Translations under genes and position numbers: made by a program
Assembly: GCA_025934485.1 (NCBI GenBank)
Contig: JAICXX010000019.1
Span: 1-55,284, forward strand
Origin: Chitinophagaceae bacterium
Lineage (GTDB): Bacteria > Bacteroidota > Bacteroidia > Chitinophagales > Chitinophagaceae
DNA length: 55,284 bases
Reading direction: 5' to 3'
The notes under the pieces: model-generated
Databases searched by the model: none
Told to the model about the DNA's origin: nothing
What the model saw: only the letters and a program-made list of their open reading frames with translations
Part shown: positions 33,005 to 43,057 of the stretch, piece by piece
Layout of the letters: each line of letters starts with the position of its first letter
Numbering within the stretch: the first letter of the stretch is position 1

Positions 33005-34414
33005 ATGAAGCAAAAGGCAAGTTTAGGAGTCATCATCGGCAATCGCGATTTCTTTCCGGACAAGCTGGTTTCGGAAGCACGTGCGGACATCCTTACACAA
33101 TTTGAAAAGCTCGGACTAAATGCCATCCTCCTCGAAGAAACCGATACAAAGCTAGGCGGCGTGGAAACATTCGCTGACGTCCGCAAATGTGCCGCGCTGT
33201 TCAGCAAACACGCCGCGGAAATCGTCGGCATCCTCGTCATTCTCCCCAACTTCGGTGATGAAAAAGGTGTCGCCGAGACCATCAAGCTCTCCGGCCTCAA
33301 CGTCCCGGTGCTTATCCAGGCCTATCCCGACGAGCTCAATAAGCTCGACGTGGCCCGGCGCCGCGACTCCTGGTGCGGCAAGATCTCCGTTTGCAATAAC
33401 CTGTATCAATTCGGTATCAAGTATACGCTCACCGGCAAACACGTGATCCATCCGAAAGACCCGGCATTCGAAACCGAGCTCAAAGACTTCGTCGCCGTAT
33501 GCCGTGTCGTGCGCGGGCTGCGTAAAGTCCGTATCGGCGCCGTGGGAGCCCGCCCCGGTGCTTTCAACACCGTCAGGTACAGCGAAAAGATCCTTCAGCG
33601 CAACGGCATCTCCGTGACCACTGTCGATCTCTCCGAGATTCTCGGCCGCGCAAATAAGCTGACCAAAGACGACTCGCCTGTAAAAGCGCATCTCGACAAG
33701 ATCCTGTCGTATGCCCCCAAAGGCAAGACACCTAACGAGGCCATGCTCCAGATCGCCAAGCTCGACGTCGTGCTCAACCAGTTCATGGAAGAGAACTATC
33801 TCGACGCCACCGCCATCCAGTGCTGGACCTCGCTCCAACAGAATTATGGTTGCAATGTCTGCACCAGCATGAGCATGATGAGCGAGAACATGCTGCCCAG
33901 CGCCTGCGAGGTCGATGTGACCGGAACCCTCAGCATGTATGCCATGCAGCTGGCCTCGGGCTCGCCCAGCGCCCTTGTCGACTGGAACAACAACTATGCC
34001 GACGACGACACGAAATGCGTCCTTTTTCATTGCGGCAACTGGGCCAAATCGTTTTTACCCGATATCCAGATCAGCAACGCGCCCATCCTCGGCACCACCG
34101 TGGGCGTAGAAAATACCTATGGCGCGCTCGACGGCCGTACCCCCGCCAACCCGCTTACGTATGGCCGTATCAGCACCGACGATCCGCGCGGCGTCATCAA
34201 GGCTTATGTCGGTGAAGGCGTCCTGACGGATGATCCGCTAAACACCTTTGGCAACCGCGCCGTCGCACAGATCCCGGGTCTGCAGGGCCTCATGCAGTAC
34301 GTTTGCCGCAACGGCTTCGAACACCATGTCGTGATGAATGCCTCGAAGACCGCACGCATCCTCGAGGAAGCCCTCGGCAACTACATGGGCTGGGAAGTGT
34401 ACAATCATAAATAG
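33005..34414 (+). CDS. L-fucose/L-arabinose isomerase-family sugar isomerase
   Basis: A 469-residue protein of the FucI/AraA superfamily (COG2407 type). Visible parts are the N-terminal Rossmann-like domain, IGAVGARPGAFNTVRYSEKIL, the TAIQCWTSLQQNYGCNVCTSMSMMSE segment with the first metal Glu and VDVTGTLSMYAMQLASG with the second metal Asp, then a C-terminal H in CLFHCGNW-type context (VLFHCGNWA). It would interconvert an aldose and a ketose. With the transketolase and FGGY kinase in the operon, an unusual branched or deoxy pentose (for example D-apiose) is a candidate; L-fucose is not excluded. Confidence 0.8.
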   Translation: MKQKASLGVIIGNRDFFPDKLVSEARADILTQFEKLGLNAILLEETDTKLGGVETFADVRKCAALFSKHAAEIVGILVILPNFGDEKGVAETIKLSGLNVPVLIQAYPDELNKLDVARRRDSWCGKISVCNNLYQFGIKYTLTGKHVIHPKDPAFETELKDFVAVCRVVRGLRKVRIGAVGARPGAFNTVRYSEKILQRNGISVTTVDLSEILGRANKLTKDDSPVKAHLDKILSYAPKGKTPNEAMLQIAKLDVVLNQFMEENYLDATAIQCWTSLQQNYGCNVCTSMSMMSENMLPSACEVDVTGTLSMYAMQLASGSPSALVDWNNNYADDDTKCVLFHCGNWAKSFLPDIQISNAPILGTTVGVENTYGALDGRTPANPLTYGRISTDDPRGVIKAYVGEGVLTDDPLNTFGNRAVAQIPGLQGLMQYVCRNGFEHHVVMNASKTARILEEALGNYMGWEVYNHK

Positions 34415-34420
34415 CAAGAA

Positions 34421-35239
34421 ATGACGGACAAAGAACTCGCCCAAAGATCGAATCACTACCGGCAAAACATCCTGAAATACATCGTCAAGGCGGGCGCGGG
34501 CCACACCGGCGGAAGCCTGAGCTGTATCGATATCCTCAACGTCCTCTATAACCATACCCTTAATGTGAGCCCGGAGAATTTCCGCTCGCCCGACCGCGAC
34601 CGTTATATCCAAAGCAAGGGTCATTGTGTGGAAGCACTTTTCGTAGTGCTGGCGGATAAAGGGTTCTTCCCCGAGTCGGATCTGAATACGCTCTGCCGCT
34701 ACCGGTCGCATTACATCGGTCATCCCACGCGCAAGGTCAATGGCGTGGAACAAAACACCGGGGCCCTGGGTCACGGCCTGCCGATCGCCGCCGGCACGGC
34801 GCTCGCCGCCAAAATGGACAAAAAGGCGTATCGTGTTTTTACGTTGATGGGCGACGGCGAATTGCCCGAAGGGTCGAATTGGGAGGCCGCTCTTACCGCC
34901 GCGCACTACAAGCTCGATAACCTCTGCGCGATCATCGACAAGAACACCCTGCAGATCTCCGGTCCCACCGCCGACGTCTGTAACACGGACCCTATCGATG
35001 AAAAATTTAAGAGTTTTGGCTGGGCCGTCACGCATGTCGACGGGCACGATCTACAGGCGCTGCAGACCACCTTCGACCGCCTGCCCTTCGAGAAAGGCAA
35101 GCCCAGCCTCGTGATCGCCCATACCGTGAAGGGCAAGGGCATTAGCTATATGGAGAATGTGCTGAGCTGGCATCATGGGGTACCAAACCAGGAACAATAT
35201 GCGCTCGCCCTCCAAGAATTGGGTGAGACTGTCCTTTAA
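34421..35239 (+). CDS. Transketolase, N-terminal (TPP-binding) subunit
   Basis: A 272-residue split-transketolase subunit. The ThDP motif begins at LMGDGELPEGSNWEAAL and ends with the Asn of IIDKN, about 30 residues later. The N-terminal AGHTGGSLSCIDIL and ALGHGLPIAAGTALAAK segments are typical. It pairs with the next gene to make one active enzyme. The closest described function with this layout in sugar operons is apulose-4-phosphate transketolase (AptA); this is inference from context. Confidence 0.9.
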   Translation: MTDKELAQRSNHYRQNILKYIVKAGAGHTGGSLSCIDILNVLYNHTLNVSPENFRSPDRDRYIQSKGHCVEALFVVLADKGFFPESDLNTLCRYRSHYIGHPTRKVNGVEQNTGALGHGLPIAAGTALAAKMDKKAYRVFTLMGDGELPEGSNWEAALTAAHYKLDNLCAIIDKNTLQISGPTADVCNTDPIDEKFKSFGWAVTHVDGHDLQALQTTFDRLPFEKGKPSLVIAHTVKGKGISYMENVLSWHHGVPNQEQYALALQELGETVL

Positions 35240-35251
35240 AAAATACTATAC

Positions 35252-36220
35252 ATGGCAAGTGTCGTTGTAGAAAGCAAACCAGGGGCAAAGCCCAATCTTG
35301 AAGTCTTCTCCGCCACGCTGCAGGAGCTGGCGACAACCGATCGGGACATCGTCGTCGTGACCAGTGACTCCCGCGGCTCGGGAAAACTGGTCCCTTTCGG
35401 CAAGAAATTTCCGGAGCAGATCGTCGAGATCGGTATTGCCGAACAGAACCTCGTAGGTGTAGCCGCCGGTCTGGCCTCCGCAGGGAAGAAGACCTTCGCC
35501 GTATCGCCCGCCTGTTTCCTCACGGCCCGGGCGCTCGAACAAATAAAGAACGACGTCGCCTACAGCGATAACCCGGTTAAGCTCATCGGCATCAGCGCGG
35601 GCGTCAGCTATGGCGCACTGGGTTCCACCCACCATAGCCTGCACGACTTTGCCGCCTTGAGAGCCATCAACAACCTGATCGTCGCCGCCCCGGCCGACAA
35701 TTTCGAAACCGAAGAAGCGATCAGACAGGCCGCGGCTATGACGCACCCGATCTATCTCCGTTTTGGAAAAAAGAACATGCCGCTGCTCACCACCGACCCT
35801 AATAATGGCTTTCGGTTTGGGAAAGGACGCGTCATCAGCCGGGGGCCTGATCTCGCCTTCATCGCGACCGGTGAGACGGTACAGCCTGCGCTCGAAGCCG
35901 CAGCCACTTTACGCGCGGAACACGGCATCGAGGCTACCGTGATCAGCATGCATACGATAAAACCGCTCGACACTACCCTGCTGCGCGAGGTAGCAGCCGA
36001 AACAGCCGCGATCATCACCGTGGAAGAACACAGCGTTTACGGGGGACTCGGTGAAGCCTGCGCCTCGTATCTGTTGCAGTATGGGTATGGTAAGCCGTTC
36101 CGCATCGTAGGTATTCCCGATGAATACACCGTCACGGGTTCGCAGAACGAGATCTTCAACCACTATGGCATCTCCGGCGAAGGCCTCACCACCACCGCGC
36201 TCGACTTGTTAGGTAAATAG
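35252..36220 (+). CDS. Transketolase, C-terminal subunit
   Basis: A 322-residue subunit with the pyrimidine-binding domain (about 15-175; [27 protein letters not shown], carrying the catalytic Glu in IAEQN) and the transketolase C-terminal domain (about 190-310; [25 protein letters not shown]). It starts 12 nt after its partner. Together they transfer a two-carbon unit between sugar phosphates. Counterpart of AptB if the operon acts on D-apiose. Confidence 0.9.
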   Translation: MASVVVESKPGAKPNLEVFSATLQELATTDRDIVVVTSDSRGSGKLVPFGKKFPEQIVEIGIAEQNLVGVAAGLASAGKKTFAVSPACFLTARALEQIKNDVAYSDNPVKLIGISAGVSYGALGSTHHSLHDFAALRAINNLIVAAPADNFETEEAIRQAAAMTHPIYLRFGKKNMPLLTTDPNNGFRFGKGRVISRGPDLAFIATGETVQPALEAAATLRAEHGIEATVISMHTIKPLDTTLLREVAAETAAIITVEEHSVYGGLGEACASYLLQYGYGKPFRIVGIPDEYTVTGSQNEIFNHYGISGEGLTTTALDLLGK

Positions 36221-36227
36221 CATAGCC

Positions 36228-37166
36228 ATGAAAAAATTAACGATTGCCCTGGTATCCATGATTTTGCTCGCGGGCTGTGGAACACGCGACGGCAACGGGC
36301 AGCCCAAAAAGATCGCCATCGTCGTCTCGACGCTCAACAACCCCTGGTTTGTCTTCCTCGCCCAAACGGCGGCAGCCAAGGCAAAGGCCCTGGGCTACGA
36401 ATCGAAGATCTTCGACTCGCAAAACAATACCGCGCTGGAAAGCGATCATTTTGAGAATGCCATCGCCTCCGGCTATAATGCCATCCTCTTCAACCCCACC
36501 GACGCCAAAGGTTCCGTGATCAACGTGAAAAAAGCTAAAGACGCCGGCATCCCCGTTTTCTGCATGGATCGCGAGATCGACTCGCGTGACGCCGCGACCT
36601 CGCAGATCCTCTCCGACAGCTACTCCGGCTGTATCGACCTCGGTAAGCTCTTCGTCAAGGCACTCAACAAAAAGGGGAATTACGTCGAGCTCCTCGGCAT
36701 CGTCTCCGACGACAATACCTGGAACCGCTCGAAAGGTTTTCACAGTGTCGTCGACAATTACCCGCACCTAAAAATGGTCGCACAACAAAGCGCCGATTTC
36801 GACCGGAACAAGGCCATGGAGGTCATGGAATCGATCCTTCAGGCCCATCCGGATATCGACGGGGTGTTTGCGGGCAATGATGCCATGGCCATGGGCGCCT
36901 GGCAGGCGCTGACTGCCGCGGGACTCGCAGGTAAGATCAAGGTCATCGGCTTCGACGGTGCGGAAGACGCCATCAACTCGATCAAAGAAGGGAAGCTAAC
37001 GGCCACCGCCATGCAATTTCCCAAAACCATCGCCGAGCTGGCGGCCACCGACGCGGACGAATACTTCAAAGGAAAACGCGACTTCCCCCATAAGCTGCCC
37101 ATCCCCGTGGATGTGGTCAGCGCTACCAACATCGATAAATATACCGCTTACGGAAAAAAGAATTAA
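36228..37166 (+). CDS. Ribose-type ABC transporter substrate-binding lipoprotein
   Basis: A 312-residue periplasmic binding protein of the RbsB type (Peripla_BP_4). An N-terminal lipobox LLAGC (Cys at about 18) marks a lipoprotein. [50 protein letters not shown] and [15 protein letters not shown] are the family blocks. It captures a sugar for the ABC importer encoded downstream. Confidence 0.93.
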   Translation: MKKLTIALVSMILLAGCGTRDGNGQPKKIAIVVSTLNNPWFVFLAQTAAAKAKALGYESKIFDSQNNTALESDHFENAIASGYNAILFNPTDAKGSVINVKKAKDAGIPVFCMDREIDSRDAATSQILSDSYSGCIDLGKLFVKALNKKGNYVELLGIVSDDNTWNRSKGFHSVVDNYPHLKMVAQQSADFDRNKAMEVMESILQAHPDIDGVFAGNDAMAMGAWQALTAAGLAGKIKVIGFDGAEDAINSIKEGKLTATAMQFPKTIAELAATDADEYFKGKRDFPHKLPIPVDVVSATNIDKYTAYGKKN

Positions 37167-37169
37167 CCT

Positions 37170-37790
37170 ATGAGCAAACCGATAAGATATGTTTTGGTCG
37201 CCGCCGCGATCGCGCTCGTGGGCTATAATTCGATCTACTTCCGGAAACTGAGCGATGTCCGCAATGCCGAAAAAGCGCTGGACTTCGATGCCAAAGCGTA
37301 TGCGCTACGATTTCTCGACACCACCCTGCCGGCACATCCGGACAAGGCCATCGCCCTGCCGCTGCTGGCTCAAACGCTGACCGCCGATCCTGCCAAAGCC
37401 TTCTCCTGGTCGCATGCCCAAAACAATGGCAACAACCGTTTCTTTCTGGTCAAAGGCTCCGGCAAGCTCACTGCTATCGACTCCGAATACGCTTATCTTG
37501 CCGTCGAAGGCGTTCCGCAAAAGGTAGCGTTGGCGACAAGATACATCATCGGTACCGCTGCCCGGGATGGATCAGGTCTGATCTCCGTGAATGAATTCAC
37601 GACGACCATGGACATGAACACCGTCTCTGAAGAGCTCAACAGACTCATCCGGAGCCGGGTCCTGCCGCCGTTCAAAGCGGCCGCGAAACCCGGAGAAACG
37701 GTGCAGTTCACCGGTGGTCTCGAGCTGCAGCAAAATGCCGCGGCGCCTGATACGCTGGAAGTAACCCCGATGATCCTAAAAATTCAATAA
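37170..37790 (+). CDS. DUF2291-family protein
   Basis: A 206-residue protein with one N-terminal membrane anchor (about 5-22) and a soluble outer domain, including YSEYAYLAVEGVPQKVALATRYI-like text (positions about 105-130) and GLISVNEFTTTMDMNTVSEELNR. DUF2291 proteins are commonly encoded inside ribose-type ABC operons of Bacteroidota and Proteobacteria and are thought to assist the transporter; the mechanism is unknown. It sits between the binding protein and the ATPase genes. Confidence 0.85.
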   Translation: MSKPIRYVLVAAAIALVGYNSIYFRKLSDVRNAEKALDFDAKAYALRFLDTTLPAHPDKAIALPLLAQTLTADPAKAFSWSHAQNNGNNRFFLVKGSGKLTAIDSEYAYLAVEGVPQKVALATRYIIGTAARDGSGLISVNEFTTTMDMNTVSEELNRLIRSRVLPPFKAAAKPGETVQFTGGLELQQNAAAPDTLEVTPMILKIQ

Positions 37791-37807
37791 CCATAAAAAA
37801 CGCGCCT

Positions 37808-39307
37808 TTGCTAGTTGCAGAAAAGATCGGAAAACGCTTTACCGGAGTCATCGCCCTCCAGGACGTGTCGATGCAATTGCGACCGGGGCGGGTCACGGCT
37901 ATCATTGGCGAGAATGGTGCGGGCAAATCCACCCTGATGAAGATCCTTTCGGGTGTATACGCCGAATACGAAGGTCGTATCCTGCTCAACGGCGCCGAGG
38001 TCCGGTTTGCCAATCCCAAAGAAGCGCAGGAAAAAGGCATCTCCATCATCCACCAGGAACTCAACCTGATCCCCGATCTCTCGATCACCGAAAACATCTT
38101 CCTCGGCCGGGAGCTCACGGACCGCTGGGGCCTCCTGAATAAAAAAGCCATGCGCGAACGCACAGCTCTTCTATTGCAGCGGCTCAAGCTGAATGTCTCC
38201 GCGGACATTTTGGTACGCGACCTCAAAGTAGGCCAGCAGCAGGTGATAGAGATCGCCAAGGCCCTTCTCCTGGAATCACAGGTCATCATCATGGACGAAC
38301 CCACCTCGGCCATCAGCGAAGCCGAAGTGGAGATCCTATTCGGCATCATCGAACAGCTTCGCGCCGAAGGGAAGATCATCGCCTATATCTCCCACAAGCT
38401 GGATGAGCTGTTCCGCATTGCCGACGACTTCGTGGTATTGCGCGATGGCCAGGTCACCGAAACGGGTACCATGAAAGGCATAGACCATGACGCCATCGTC
38501 CGCAAAATGGTGGGCCGCGACATCGCCAGGCTGGAACATAACCGGGCACCGGCCGACGCTGCGGAAGATTTGCTCTCGGTGGCTGCGTTGAGCTGGCACG
38601 CTGGCAATAAACAGCTCCTGAAGAACATCAGCTTCTCGCTCCGGCGGGGTGAGGTACTCGGCATCTTTGGGCTCATGGGCGCAGGCCGTACCGAACTCCT
38701 CGAATGCATCCTCGGCCTCCACGCGGGCGAACACACCGGCGACATGCGCTTGAACGGTGTTTCGCTCGATGTTCGATCGCCCCGGGATGCCATCCGCGCC
38801 GGTCTCGTACTCGTTCCCGAAGACCGAAAGAAAGATGGTCTTATCCCCGGCCTCGACGTCAAAACCAACATCAGCCTCAGCATCCTTCGTTCCCTCGGCC
38901 GCAATGGTCTGTTGAATAACCAGGCCGAGCGTTCGTTGGCGGAGCATTACAAAGACTCGCTCCGCATCAAGACGCCCAACCTCGAACAGCAGGTGCGGCA
39001 TCTCAGCGGCGGCAACCAGCAAAAGGTTATCCTCGCGCGCTGCCTGGCCACCAACCCCAAGGTCCTGATGCTCGACGAGCCCACCCGCGGGATCGACGTC
39101 AACGCCAAGAACGAGATCTACAAGCTGATCCTCGAGCTCGCCGAAAGCGGACTGGGGATCATCGTCGTCTCCTCCGAACTGCCCGAGATCCTCACCGTGA
39201 GCGATCGCATCCTCGTCCTCTGTGAAGGCAAGATCAGCGGTACCTTCCCGCGAGCCACTGCGGGCGAAGACGATATCCTGAAAGCCGCCATCCCAAAAAC
39301 GATATAA
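37808..39307 (+). CDS. Sugar ABC transporter ATP-binding protein (RbsA-like)
   Basis: A 499-residue ATPase with two ABC domains. The first has Walker A GENGAGKST, a degenerate signature LKVGQQQVIEIAKAL and Walker B VIIMDEPT; the second has an altered Walker A (GLMGAGRTE) and the signature LSGGNQQKVILARC with LMLDEPTRGID. This asymmetry is normal for RbsA/XylG. The first codon is TTG at 37808; the frame has no ATG near the N-terminal LVAEKIGKRFTGV, so a TTG start is assigned. Confidence 0.92.
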   Translation: MLVAEKIGKRFTGVIALQDVSMQLRPGRVTAIIGENGAGKSTLMKILSGVYAEYEGRILLNGAEVRFANPKEAQEKGISIIHQELNLIPDLSITENIFLGRELTDRWGLLNKKAMRERTALLLQRLKLNVSADILVRDLKVGQQQVIEIAKALLLESQVIIMDEPTSAISEAEVEILFGIIEQLRAEGKIIAYISHKLDELFRIADDFVVLRDGQVTETGTMKGIDHDAIVRKMVGRDIARLEHNRAPADAAEDLLSVAALSWHAGNKQLLKNISFSLRRGEVLGIFGLMGAGRTELLECILGLHAGEHTGDMRLNGVSLDVRSPRDAIRAGLVLVPEDRKKDGLIPGLDVKTNISLSILRSLGRNGLLNNQAERSLAEHYKDSLRIKTPNLEQQVRHLSGGNQQKVILARCLATNPKVLMLDEPTRGIDVNAKNEIYKLILELAESGLGIIVVSSELPEILTVSDRILVLCEGKISGTFPRATAGEDDILKAAIPKTI

Positions 39308-39319
39308 ACGATATAAACA

Positions 39320-40300
39320 ATGCCCATGGGTCTGTCCAACTATCGCGCCTCACTTACCCGGTTCCAGAGCTTCATCGCGCTGCTGATCCTCTGTATAGCG
39401 CTGAGTCTGCTATCGAATAAATTTCTGACGATCGAAAATGGATGGAATGTGCTGCGGCAGATCTCGGTGAATGTCTGCATCTCGGTGGGCATGACCCTGG
39501 TGGTGCTGACTGCCGGCATCGATCTTTCGGTGGGTTCCATACTCGCCTTTAGCGGTGCCGTCGCGGCGGGTTTGCTGAAGAACGGCATTCCGTGGCCGGC
39601 GCATGACCTTTTCATCGGGTTCACCTTATTAGGCACCATCGTTGCCGCTTTGATCGTCGGCGCCGCTTTGGGTTTTTTCAACGGCTGGATGATCACCCGG
39701 TTCAAAGTGCCCCCCTTCGTGGCCACGCTTGCCATGCTCACCATCGCCCGCGGCCTCACCATGCTATCGACCAAAGGCTATCCCATCTCCAGCCTCGGCA
39801 GCAAATTCGATTTTATCGGCAGCGGCTGGCTGCTCGGCATCCCGGTCCTCGTTTGGATCTCGGCCGTCACGGTGATCCTTGCTGTGGTGCTCGTTCGCAA
39901 AACACCGCTCGGCCGGTATATCTATGCGATCGGCGGGAACGAACAGGCAGCGCGTCTCTCCGGCATTCACATCAATCGGGTGAAAATTATCGTGTATACC
40001 ATCGGCGGAATACTCGCGGCGGTAGGCGGGATCATGGTCACCAGCCGGCTGGATTCTGCGCAACCCAATGCTGGCACCAACTATGAGCTCGACTCCATCG
40101 CGGCCGTAGTCATCGGCGGCACCTCGCTTTCCGGCGGACGCGGCACCATCATGGGCACCGTCCTCGGCGCTATCATCATCGGGGTGCTGAACAACGGACT
40201 GGTTTTATTGGATGTTTCGCCCTTTTGGCAACAGGTGATCAAAGGCCTCGTAATTTTATTGTCGGTGATCGTAGACAAAATGAATTCCCAAGAAGCATGA
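39320..40300 (+). CDS. Sugar ABC transporter permease (RbsC-like)
   Basis: A 326-residue BPD_transp_2 permease with about 8-10 membrane segments. MTLVVLTAGIDLSVGSILAFSGAVAAGLL and the EAA-like region GNEQAARLSGIHINRVKIIVYTIGGILAAVGGI are diagnostic. Its TGA overlaps the ATG of the kinase gene (ATGA), indicating coupled translation. MGLSNYR at 39326 is an alternative start. Confidence 0.93.
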   Translation: MPMGLSNYRASLTRFQSFIALLILCIALSLLSNKFLTIENGWNVLRQISVNVCISVGMTLVVLTAGIDLSVGSILAFSGAVAAGLLKNGIPWPAHDLFIGFTLLGTIVAALIVGAALGFFNGWMITRFKVPPFVATLAMLTIARGLTMLSTKGYPISSLGSKFDFIGSGWLLGIPVLVWISAVTVILAVVLVRKTPLGRYIYAIGGNEQAARLSGIHINRVKIIVYTIGGILAAVGGIMVTSRLDSAQPNAGTNYELDSIAAVVIGGTSLSGGRGTIMGTVLGAIIIGVLNNGLVLLDVSPFWQQVIKGLVILLSVIVDKMNSQEA

Positions 40301-41778
40301 ACTATATCTTAGGCATCGACCAGGGCACCAGCGGAACCAAGGCATTGCTGTTCGACACGCAGGGAAAACCCGTAGCCAAAGGCTCCGAGACGTTGAAGAC
40401 ATTCTATCTCGAGAACGGTCATGTCGAACAGGAACCCGACTCTATTGTGGAGAACGTACTGGCCGCCGTCGGCAAATGTCTCGATGCGTTCGTTCGGTCT
40501 GGCGGCCGGCTCGAGGAGATCCGCGCCTGCGGCATCTCTAACCAACGCGAGACCTTTGTGATTTGGGACGCTTCGGGTAAGCCCTTGTACAACGCTGTCG
40601 TCTGGCAGTGCAAACGCTCGGTGAATATTTGCGGGCGCTGGCGTGCTGCCGGATACCTGGACTTGATCCGCGCGCGAACCGGCTTGCTGATCGATCCTTA
40701 TTTTTCTGGCTCGAAGCTCGTTTGGCTTTATGAGAACAATGCTGCCGTGCGTCGTGCGATCGATGCGGGTGAGGCTTTCTTCGGCACGGTCGACACCTGG
40801 CTGCTATACCGGCTCACCGGTGGTACGAGCTACCATACCGATTATACTAACGCATCCCGGACGCTGTTCTTTAATCTCAAAGAATTGCAGTGGGATCGCG
40901 AACTGTTGGAGGTCTTTGGTCTCTCTCGTCTCCGGCTGGCTGAGCCCAAACCCTCTTCGGGGTCTTTCGGTCACACCGATTTTAACGGTTTGTTGCCTGC
41001 GGCTATTCCCATTACCGGCATGATCGGCGATTCTCATGCGGCAGCCTTTGGCGAAGGCTGTTTCTCCCCCGGCGAAGCCAAGGCGACGCTCGGCACGGGC
41101 TGCTCGATCCTCATGAACACGGGTCCTGTATGTATGGATTCGCGTAATGGGATGGTCTCGACCATCTGTTGGAGCACGGCGGATACGGTCCACTATGCGC
41201 TGGAAGGCGTCATCGTCACCTGTGGCGCGACGCTGGAATGGATAAAGAATGAATTGGGCTTATTTACGGATAGCAGGATCACCGAAGAAATGGCGGGGGC
41301 GGTAAAGGACAACGGCGGCGTATACCTGATCCCAGCTTTCAGCGGCCTCGGCGCGCCGCATTGGCAAATGGACCGAAAGGCTTCGATCAGCGGTCTGACC
41401 TTTGGCTCTTCGAGGAATCATATCGTTCGTGCGGCGCTCGAATCGATCCCCTTCTCGATCAAGGACGTCATTGTGGCGATGGAAGCGGATACGGCGTTGC
41501 CCCTGACAAAACTCATGGTCGACGGTGGTATCTCCGCCAATACCTTCGTCACCCAATTTCTCGCCGACCTGCTCGGGAAAGACGTCGTCACCATCGGTCA
41601 GCCCGACATCTCCGCCCTCGGCGCCGCTTATATGTCGGGTCTCAGCGTCGGCGTCTATCCGTCGATCGCCCATCTGCGTTTACTAAACACCGAGAAAAAG
41701 ACCCGCATCCCCACACCCGGCAACAAGACCGCGGCGTACTACCAGGGTTGGCAGCGGGCACTGCGATTGGGCTTGTGA
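40297..41778 (+). CDS. FGGY-family carbohydrate kinase
   Basis: A 493-residue sugar kinase with the two FGGY domains. The first phosphate loop is LGIDQGTSGTKALLFD; SNQRETFVIWD and the C-terminal LMVDGGISANTFVTQFLADLLGKDV block follow. It is nearest to the glycerol kinase/xylulokinase branch. In this operon it would phosphorylate the ketose made by the isomerase before transketolase cleavage, which is the role of apulose kinase in the D-apiose pathway. Its end lies 4 bp from the end of the opposing operon. Confidence 0.9.
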   Translation: MNYILGIDQGTSGTKALLFDTQGKPVAKGSETLKTFYLENGHVEQEPDSIVENVLAAVGKCLDAFVRSGGRLEEIRACGISNQRETFVIWDASGKPLYNAVVWQCKRSVNICGRWRAAGYLDLIRARTGLLIDPYFSGSKLVWLYENNAAVRRAIDAGEAFFGTVDTWLLYRLTGGTSYHTDYTNASRTLFFNLKELQWDRELLEVFGLSRLRLAEPKPSSGSFGHTDFNGLLPAAIPITGMIGDSHAAAFGEGCFSPGEAKATLGTGCSILMNTGPVCMDSRNGMVSTICWSTADTVHYALEGVIVTCGATLEWIKNELGLFTDSRITEEMAGAVKDNGGVYLIPAFSGLGAPHWQMDRKASISGLTFGSSRNHIVRAALESIPFSIKDVIVAMEADTALPLTKLMVDGGISANTFVTQFLADLLGKDVVTIGQPDISALGAAYMSGLSVGVYPSIAHLRLLNTEKKTRIPTPGNKTAAYYQGWQRALRLGL

Positions 41779-41782
41779 CCGC

Positions 41783-43054
41783 TCAGATGTTGGATGCTTC
41801 CGCGGGCAGCGGCTCCTCGACAACGTCCTCTTCGGCGGGGCGGTTGCGCCAATAATTCGCGAGGATCGACCCCGAGATATTCATCCATGGGCTAAAGACT
41901 GCCGCCGCCAGACCGACCGTCCCCAGTTTACCCATGCTGCCGGCCAAACCCGAGGCCATGCCGCCATTTTGCAACCCGACCTCGAACGCCACCGTCCGCG
42001 CGGCATTCTTATCCAGCTTGAATAATCGACTCAGCCAATAGCCAAAGAAATAGCCTGCCGCATTGTGGATCACCGAAGCAAGGAACAACAAGAGACCCAC
42101 ATGCAATAAGTTGTCCCGTCCGGCCGCCGTCGTCACCGTCGTGAAATAAACGATCCCCGCCATCGAGATATACGGCATGATCCGCTCTACCTTGGGAGCA
42201 CGCCGAACCAGGTAATGATAACCGATTCCCACGAGGATAGCCCCGGCGAAAAATCCGCTGACATCGTTTCCGATCCCACTCGCAACAACCACCAGCCAGA
42301 CCGCCGCTGCAACACCCGCCGCCATCACCCATCGCCGGCCCCGTGGGGATGCACCATTGAGATAGTCATGCAGCAGGGCCGCACCGATGGGCACCAGCAC
42401 GATCTTCACGATCTCCAGCATCATAGCGCCAAATCGCACATGGATATACGTTCCCGCCAGCAGCTTCATCAGCAGCGGCGTAAAAAATGGCGCGGCCAGC
42501 GTAGCCATCGCAGTAACGGCGACGCTTAGGGTCAGGTTTGCCCGCGCGATATACACCATGACATTCGAAGCCAGACCGCTCGAACAGGAGCCGATGAGGA
42601 TGATGCCCGCCGCGATCTCCGGGTCAAAATGAAAGACGCGCGTCAGCAGATACCCGGTGAGCGGCATCACGGAGAAGTGGCATGCCAGCCCGATGAGCAC
42701 GCCTTTGCCGGTGCTCCCCAGGCCCGTAAAATCCCGCAGCCGCATCTGCGTTCCCATACCGAACATCACGAGCTGGACGACGATCAGTACCAGCCATTTG
42801 TTACGCAGATCGATGGAGCCCCAATGCGAAAAGGAGGCGGGATACAACATCCCCGCTACCACCGCCGCGATGATCCACGCCGTATATTGGTAGCCGGCGA
42901 GACGTGGAACCGCACCCATGCCAATGGCCAGGCATACGCTAAGCGCCAGCGCCGCGGGCTGCCAGAGCCCGCTGTTCCGCAGGCCCAGCTCAGCCAGCAA
43001 TACCAGCAGGGCGATGCCGCTGCATCCCAAACAGATCTTTCGGAAGCTTGGCAT
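41783..43054 (-). CDS. BASS-family organic anion/sodium symporter
   Basis: A 423-residue membrane protein of the bile acid:sodium symporter family, with about ten membrane helices. FGMGTQMRLRDFTG, the GIILIGSCSSGLASNVMVYIA crossover motif and the C-terminal RTVAFEVGLQNGGMASGL motif are typical. Members carry bile acids, pantothenate, pyruvate or other carboxylates. As the last gene of the RuBisCO-like operon it may import the sugar-acid substrate; that is inference. It begins 3 nt after the racemase-fold gene. Confidence 0.9.
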   Translation of the reverse strand: MPSFRKICLGCSGIALLVLLAELGLRNSGLWQPAALALSVCLAIGMGAVPRLAGYQYTAWIIAAVVAGMLYPASFSHWGSIDLRNKWLVLIVVQLVMFGMGTQMRLRDFTGLGSTGKGVLIGLACHFSVMPLTGYLLTRVFHFDPEIAAGIILIGSCSSGLASNVMVYIARANLTLSVAVTAMATLAAPFFTPLLMKLLAGTYIHVRFGAMMLEIVKIVLVPIGAALLHDYLNGASPRGRRWVMAAGVAAAVWLVVVASGIGNDVSGFFAGAILVGIGYHYLVRRAPKVERIMPYISMAGIVYFTTVTTAAGRDNLLHVGLLLFLASVIHNAAGYFFGYWLSRLFKLDKNAARTVAFEVGLQNGGMASGLAGSMGKLGTVGLAAAVFSPWMNISGSILANYWRNRPAEEDVVEEPLPAEASNI

Positions 43055-43057
43055 AAG

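Noticed and set aside
33152-34030. Long minus-strand frame inside the isomerase gene
   Set aside because: The opposite strand encodes a recognisable isomerase; the antisense product has no domain.
32227-41778. Plain L-fucose operon because of FucI-like isomerase and nearby GH29
   Set aside because: There is no fuculose-phosphate aldolase; a split transketolase takes the place of cleavage, and the fucosidase is separated by another operon. Not fully excluded.
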